The position numbers were made by a program, and so were the translations under genes. The notes beneath the pieces were generated by a model, which did no database searches, was not told the origin of the DNA, and worked only from the letters and a program-made list of their open reading frames with translations. DNA of 25,870 nt. Source: Bacillota bacterium (GTDB lineage Bacteria; Bacillota; Clostridia; Christensenellales; SZUA-584). Positions 22,954 to 25,870 of this stretch are shown here, piece by piece (within the stretch, counting starts at the first letter, position 1; each line of letters begins with the position of its first letter). The stretch spans positions 1-25,870 of the forward strand of contig JAEZHF010000001.1 in assembly GCA_023416745.1 (NCBI GenBank). The letters run 5' to 3'.

Positions 22954-24072
22954 ATGGCAACGGTTACCTTAAAGAACATTAAAAAAGTGTACGACAAGAA
23001 CATTCCTGCGGTGCATAACTTTAACCTCGAGGTCAATGATAAGGAGTTCGTTGTACTGGTCGGGCCGTCCGGCTGCGGGAAATCCACGACGCTGCGCATG
23101 GTTGCGGGCCTTGAGGAGATCACGGACGGCGAGCTTTATATCGGCGACACACTGGTGAACGCCGTCGCGCCCAAGGACAGGGATATCGCAATGGTGTTTC
23201 AGAACTATGCCCTGTATCCTCACATGACCGTTTATGAGAACTTGTCTTTTGCGCTCAAGCTGCGGAAGGTCAAAAAGAATGAGATTGACCGCAAGGTGCG
23301 TGAGGCGGCCGAGATACTCGAGATCACTGAGCTGCTCCAGCGCAAACCCAAAGCGCTCTCGGGCGGCCAGCGGCAGCGTGTCGCCATCGGCCGGGCTATC
23401 GTGCGCGAGCCCAAGGTGTTCCTGATGGATGAACCGCTGTCCAACCTGGACGCCAAGCTGCGCAACCAGATGCGTGCCGAACTCATCAAGCTGCGCCAAC
23501 GCATTGACACAACGTTCATCTATGTGACTCACGACCAGACGGAAGCGATGACTCTGGGTGACCGCATCGTGATCATGAAGGACGGACATATCCATCAGAT
23601 CGGTACACCGCAGGAGGTCTTCGACCATCCGGCCAATACGTTTGTGGCCGGCTTCATCGGCTCACCGCAGATGAACTTCTTTAAAGCGAGGCTGGAAAAA
23701 GGTGATATGTATTATCTGCGCCTCGGAAACGCCGTCATCGGTTTGCCTGACCGCATGAGTGAGCGGCTTGCCGAAAAAGGCACATCCCCCTGCGACATCA
23801 CTCTGGGCATACGCCCGGAGCACATCATGCTCACCGCTCCCGGTAAGCCGGACTCGGTGCCCGCGGCGGTGGACGTCTCCGAAATGATGGGCAGCGAGGT
23901 CTTCATGCATGTGACTGCAGAGGGCACCGACTGCGTGATACGCGTCGCCACCGTCAATCTGCCCATAGACCATAAGCGAGGATTTGCGCTGGGCGACTCC
24001 GTCAACTTCACGTTCGGTGGCGAGATGGCTCACCTTTTTGATGTTGAAAGCGGGAAAAACCTGCTTGGCTGA
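22954..24072 (+). CDS. ugpC: Multi-sugar ABC transporter ATPase (UgpC/MsmX type)
   Basis: This is the single-domain ATPase that energises CUT1 importers (372 aa). It has Walker A GPSGCGKST (residues 37-45), Q-loop FQNYALYPHMTVYEN, signature LSGGQRQRV (135-143), Walker B FLMDEPLSNLDAKLR (156-170) and H-loop VTHDQTEAM. The C-terminal OB-fold regulatory domain contains FIGSPQMNFF and GIRPEHI. MsmX/UgpC proteins commonly serve several transporters. Here the CUT1 operon lacks an ATPase, so this is its probable partner. The start MATVTLKNIKKVYDKN matches family starts, but no ribosome binding site stands before the ATG, which is odd. The GH9 gene follows after 21 bases. Confidence 0.93.
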   Translation: MATVTLKNIKKVYDKNIPAVHNFNLEVNDKEFVVLVGPSGCGKSTTLRMVAGLEEITDGELYIGDTLVNAVAPKDRDIAMVFQNYALYPHMTVYENLSFALKLRKVKKNEIDRKVREAAEILEITELLQRKPKALSGGQRQRVAIGRAIVREPKVFLMDEPLSNLDAKLRNQMRAELIKLRQRIDTTFIYVTHDQTEAMTLGDRIVIMKDGHIHQIGTPQEVFDHPANTFVAGFIGSPQMNFFKARLEKGDMYYLRLGNAVIGLPDRMSERLAEKGTSPCDITLGIRPEHIMLTAPGKPDSVPAAVDVSEMMGSEVFMHVTAEGTDCVIRVATVNLPIDHKRGFALGDSVNFTFGGEMAHLFDVESGKNLLG

Positions 24073-24093
24073 CTACACTGACCGGAGAAGTCA

Positions 24094-25446
24094 ATGAACC
24101 AGACGGAATTTAAAAACGTATTTCATCAGGTCTGCCGCATGTTTTACCTGCAGCGCTGCGGCTGCCGTCTGTCCGAAGAGACGGCGGGTGTGTTCGCGCA
24201 TCCGGCTTGCCATACATCGAAGGCGCGGATTTACGGCACAGAGCAATATATGGCCGTCAGCGGCGGCTGGCACGACGCGGGCGATTACGGACGCTATGTT
24301 GTCCCCGCTGCCAAAGCTGTTGCGGATCTGCTGCTGGCTTATACAGCTGCTCCGTCGGCGTTTTCAGACAGCCTGGGTATTCATGACAGCATCAGCGGCG
24401 TACCGGATATTTTGACAGAAATCCGGTATGAGCTTGACTGGATGAAAAAGATGCAGCGTTCGGACGGCGGCGTTTATCACAAGGTCACCTGCGCAGGATT
24501 TCCCGGCTTTGTGATGCCGCACTTTGAGACGGACAAGCTGGTCTTATCGCCGGTTTCCACAGCCGCTGCGGGCGGCTTTGCTGCCGCCATGGCCATGGCT
24601 TACCCTGTCTATGCCGACTCTGATCTTGAGTTTGCGCAGGGCTGTCTGACAGCCGCCCGACGCGCGTGGGATTACCTGTCCGTCACACAGCCCCTACCAT
24701 TCCATAACCCCGAAGGCATTGTAACGGGCGTTTACGACGATGAAAATGACAGCGACGAGCGTTATTGGGCGGCATGCGCCTTGTATGCGGCCACAGGCAG
24801 CAGCGAATATCACGATTATATCAAAAGCCACCTCAATCCCGTCTGGGCGGCGGATCTCGGATGGGCGGACGTCGGCGCATACGGCAATGCCGTATACCTT
24901 GGCATGGACGAAAGCCTGCAGGAATCCGCCGTTAAAGGCTCCATACAACGCGATTTGCTCAAGGCTGCGGATAAGGTTATCCAGGCAACTGAAATCAGTG
25001 AATACAAAATATCTGTCAGCGACTTCATCTGGGGCAGCAATATGGTGGTGCTAAACAACGCCATGCTGCTGCTGATGGCGAGCGACACACAGCCTCGCAG
25101 CGCCTATCCCGACTGCGCCTGGCGTCACCTTGACTATATCTTCGGCGACAATCCGACGTCAGTCTGCTATGTGACCGGCGCCAGCGAGTCCAGTGCCCGC
25201 CACCCGCACCACCGGCCCTCCGCCGCAGCCGGACAGACGATGCCGGGCATGCTGGTAGGCGGCCCAGACCAATATCTTCATGATGCATGTGCCAGCGAGC
25301 ATCTGCGTCACTCTACTCCTCCCTGCTGTTATATAGACCATGCGGAAAGCTATTCCACCAACGAGGTGGCCATATACTGGAACTCTCCGCTGGTCTATGT
25401 AATGGCGCGTCTGCTGGACAGCGCTGGCAGGCCTTCACGAGCGTAA
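24094..25446 (+). CDS. GH9 glycosidase without signal peptide, presumably cytosolic
   Basis: This is a glycoside hydrolase family 9 (alpha/alpha)6-barrel, 450 aa, acting on beta-1,4-glucans or oligosaccharides by inversion. GGWHDAGDYGRYVVP holds the water-activating aspartates (Asp61, Asp64). RHPHHRPS is the conserved His/Arg subsite motif, and SYSTNEVAIYWNSPLVY carries the general acid Glu424. It begins straight into the catalytic domain: no signal peptide, no Ig-like CelD_N domain, no carbohydrate-binding or dockerin module. It is therefore likely an intracellular exo-acting enzyme trimming imported oligosaccharides. GGAGAAG precedes the ATG by about 4 bases. Cotranscription with the ATPase gene is suggested by the 21-base gap. 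Alternative: a beta-glucosaminidase-type GH9. Confidence 0.88.
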   Translation: MNQTEFKNVFHQVCRMFYLQRCGCRLSEETAGVFAHPACHTSKARIYGTEQYMAVSGGWHDAGDYGRYVVPAAKAVADLLLAYTAAPSAFSDSLGIHDSISGVPDILTEIRYELDWMKKMQRSDGGVYHKVTCAGFPGFVMPHFETDKLVLSPVSTAAAGGFAAAMAMAYPVYADSDLEFAQGCLTAARRAWDYLSVTQPLPFHNPEGIVTGVYDDENDSDERYWAACALYAATGSSEYHDYIKSHLNPVWAADLGWADVGAYGNAVYLGMDESLQESAVKGSIQRDLLKAADKVIQATEISEYKISVSDFIWGSNMVVLNNAMLLLMASDTQPRSAYPDCAWRHLDYIFGDNPTSVCYVTGASESSARHPHHRPSAAAGQTMPGMLVGGPDQYLHDACASEHLRHSTPPCCYIDHAESYSTNEVAIYWNSPLVYVMARLLDSAGRPSRA

Positions 25447-25756
25447 CTGCCATTCAGTCAGAAGCAACTCTCGGCAGAGGGATCCGTTGGGATATTGAAG
25501 TTCGGATGAACAAAAAGAAGGTCTGGTTCCGATACCGAAACAACCAGACCTTTTTCAATATAAGGAAAACAGTCTTGCTGACTTGGGAGGATCGATAAAA
25601 AGTATCTATCTGTAAGTCCGTGTCACTAAAATCATCCTTTATGCGTTCCTTTATAATCTAAATATTGTTGGCAACCGTCGGACAGGTTGTACTTTTCGGC
25701 ATAAGCGGTTTTCTGCGCTGCCGTGGGAGTCTCTCCTCAAGAGTACGCTTCTGTCT
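25447..25756. other. Convergent intergenic region at right end
   Basis: This holds the terminator of the plus-strand operon (25518-25552) and, on the minus strand, the 3' part of a 42-codon ORF with an internal TGA (25632-25760). Nothing else is recognised. Confidence 0.55.
25518..25552 (+). terminator. Terminator of the GH94-ATPase-GH9 operon (bidirectional)
   Basis: An 11-base perfect stem (AAGGTCTGGTT at 25518-25528, AACCAGACCTT at 25542-25552) with a 13-base loop is followed by TTT and preceded by AAAAAG. It can therefore stop transcription from both sides. It lies 72 bases after the GH9 stop. Confidence 0.85.
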
Positions 25757-25760
25757 TCAT
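25632..25760 (-). pseudogene. Small ORF with in-frame TGA, coupled to the truncated gene
   Basis: The ATG at 25760-25758 overlaps the TGA of the upstream truncated gene (ATGA). The frame reads MKTEAYS, then TGA (25737-25739), then continues open for 34 codons beginning GETPTAAQKTAYAEKYNL and ending DYKGTHKG before TGA at 25632-25634. The part after the internal stop has protein-like composition. The simplest reading is a nonsense-mutated small gene. Selenocysteine insertion cannot be excluded because a GGAG-AGA-CTCC stem directly follows the TGA, but this is closer and smaller than typical bacterial SECIS elements. The family is unknown. Confidence 0.35.
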
Positions 25761-25870
25761 TTTGTGATCGTCCCGTCCAGATCCCAGAGATCTTCCCAGC
25801 TCTTCGCACCTTCCCACAGGAAGACCTGCCCTTTGATCAGCCGGCAGTTCTTATCGGCTGCCTCGATGCT
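25757..25870 (-). CDS. 3' end of an unidentified gene, cut by window edge
   Basis: From the right edge a minus-strand frame runs 37 codons to TGA at 25757-25759. It begins SIEAADKNCRLIKGQVFLWE and ends DLWDLDGTITK. The sequence is protein-like, rich in Trp and acidic residues, and hydrophilic. I do not recognise the family from this C-terminal piece. Its stop overlaps the ATG of the next small ORF, typical of tight gene packing. It converges on the GH9 operon, and the bidirectional terminator at 25518-25552 would end both transcripts. Confidence 0.55.
   Translation of the reverse strand, partial: SIEAADKNCRLIKGQVFLWEGAKSWEDLWDLDGTITK

Noticed and set aside
22969..23628. 219-codon open frame on the minus strand
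   Set aside because: It is antisense to the well-supported ATPase gene, with no ribosome binding site or domain.

Overview
The window looks like a chromosomal piece of an anaerobic, plant-fibre-degrading member of the Clostridia. This is inferred from strong GGAGG-type ribosome binding sites, Firmicute-style TTGACA/TATAAT promoters, lipoprotein sugar-binding proteins with Ala/Pro/Glu-rich linkers, three sugar ABC transporters, a GH94 disaccharide phosphorylase and a GH9 glycosidase. Species cannot be named from sequence alone.

Left end (1-1983): mobile DNA. A minus-strand gene start is cut by the window edge. Next comes an intact IS481-type transposase gene (start probably 145), then a heavily decayed IS3/IS150-type element that ends a few bases after the first transporter operon.

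Middle (1984-13285): two ribose-type (CUT2) ABC transporters, both on the minus strand. Transporter 1 is binding protein, double ATPase and one permease. Transporter 2 is SorC-family regulator, binding protein, double ATPase and two permeases, with an unannotated 37-codon ORF coupled between the permeases. No sugar kinase, isomerase or aldolase accompanies either. Three predicted promoters (upstream of the SorC gene, of binding protein 1 and of ATPase 1) carry the same TTGACA-centred operator-like sequences. The SorC regulator therefore probably controls both transporters as one local regulon.

Middle-right (13506-15543): a divergent pair, an ADP-ribosylglycohydrolase/J1-crystallin-like protein (minus) and a TtcA-like PP-loop tRNA thiolation protein (plus). 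Neither is obviously linked to sugar uptake.

Right (15573-25446): a cello-oligosaccharide-type module. On the minus strand are a LacI regulator, a CUT1 binding protein and two permeases, with no ATPase. Divergently on the plus strand are a GH94 phosphorylase, an MsmX/UgpC-type ATPase that can supply the missing subunit, and a leaderless, presumably cytosolic GH9 glycosidase. Two LacI-like operators sit at the two divergent promoters. The inferred pathway is import of beta-glucan oligosaccharides, trimming by GH9 and phosphorolysis by GH94.

A feature shared by all three transporters is an inverted repeat directly after the binding-protein gene (4864-4897, 10768-10804, 17480-17515), consistent with making more binding protein than membrane subunits. 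At the right end, a truncated minus-strand gene overlaps a 42-codon ORF that is interrupted by an in-frame TGA.
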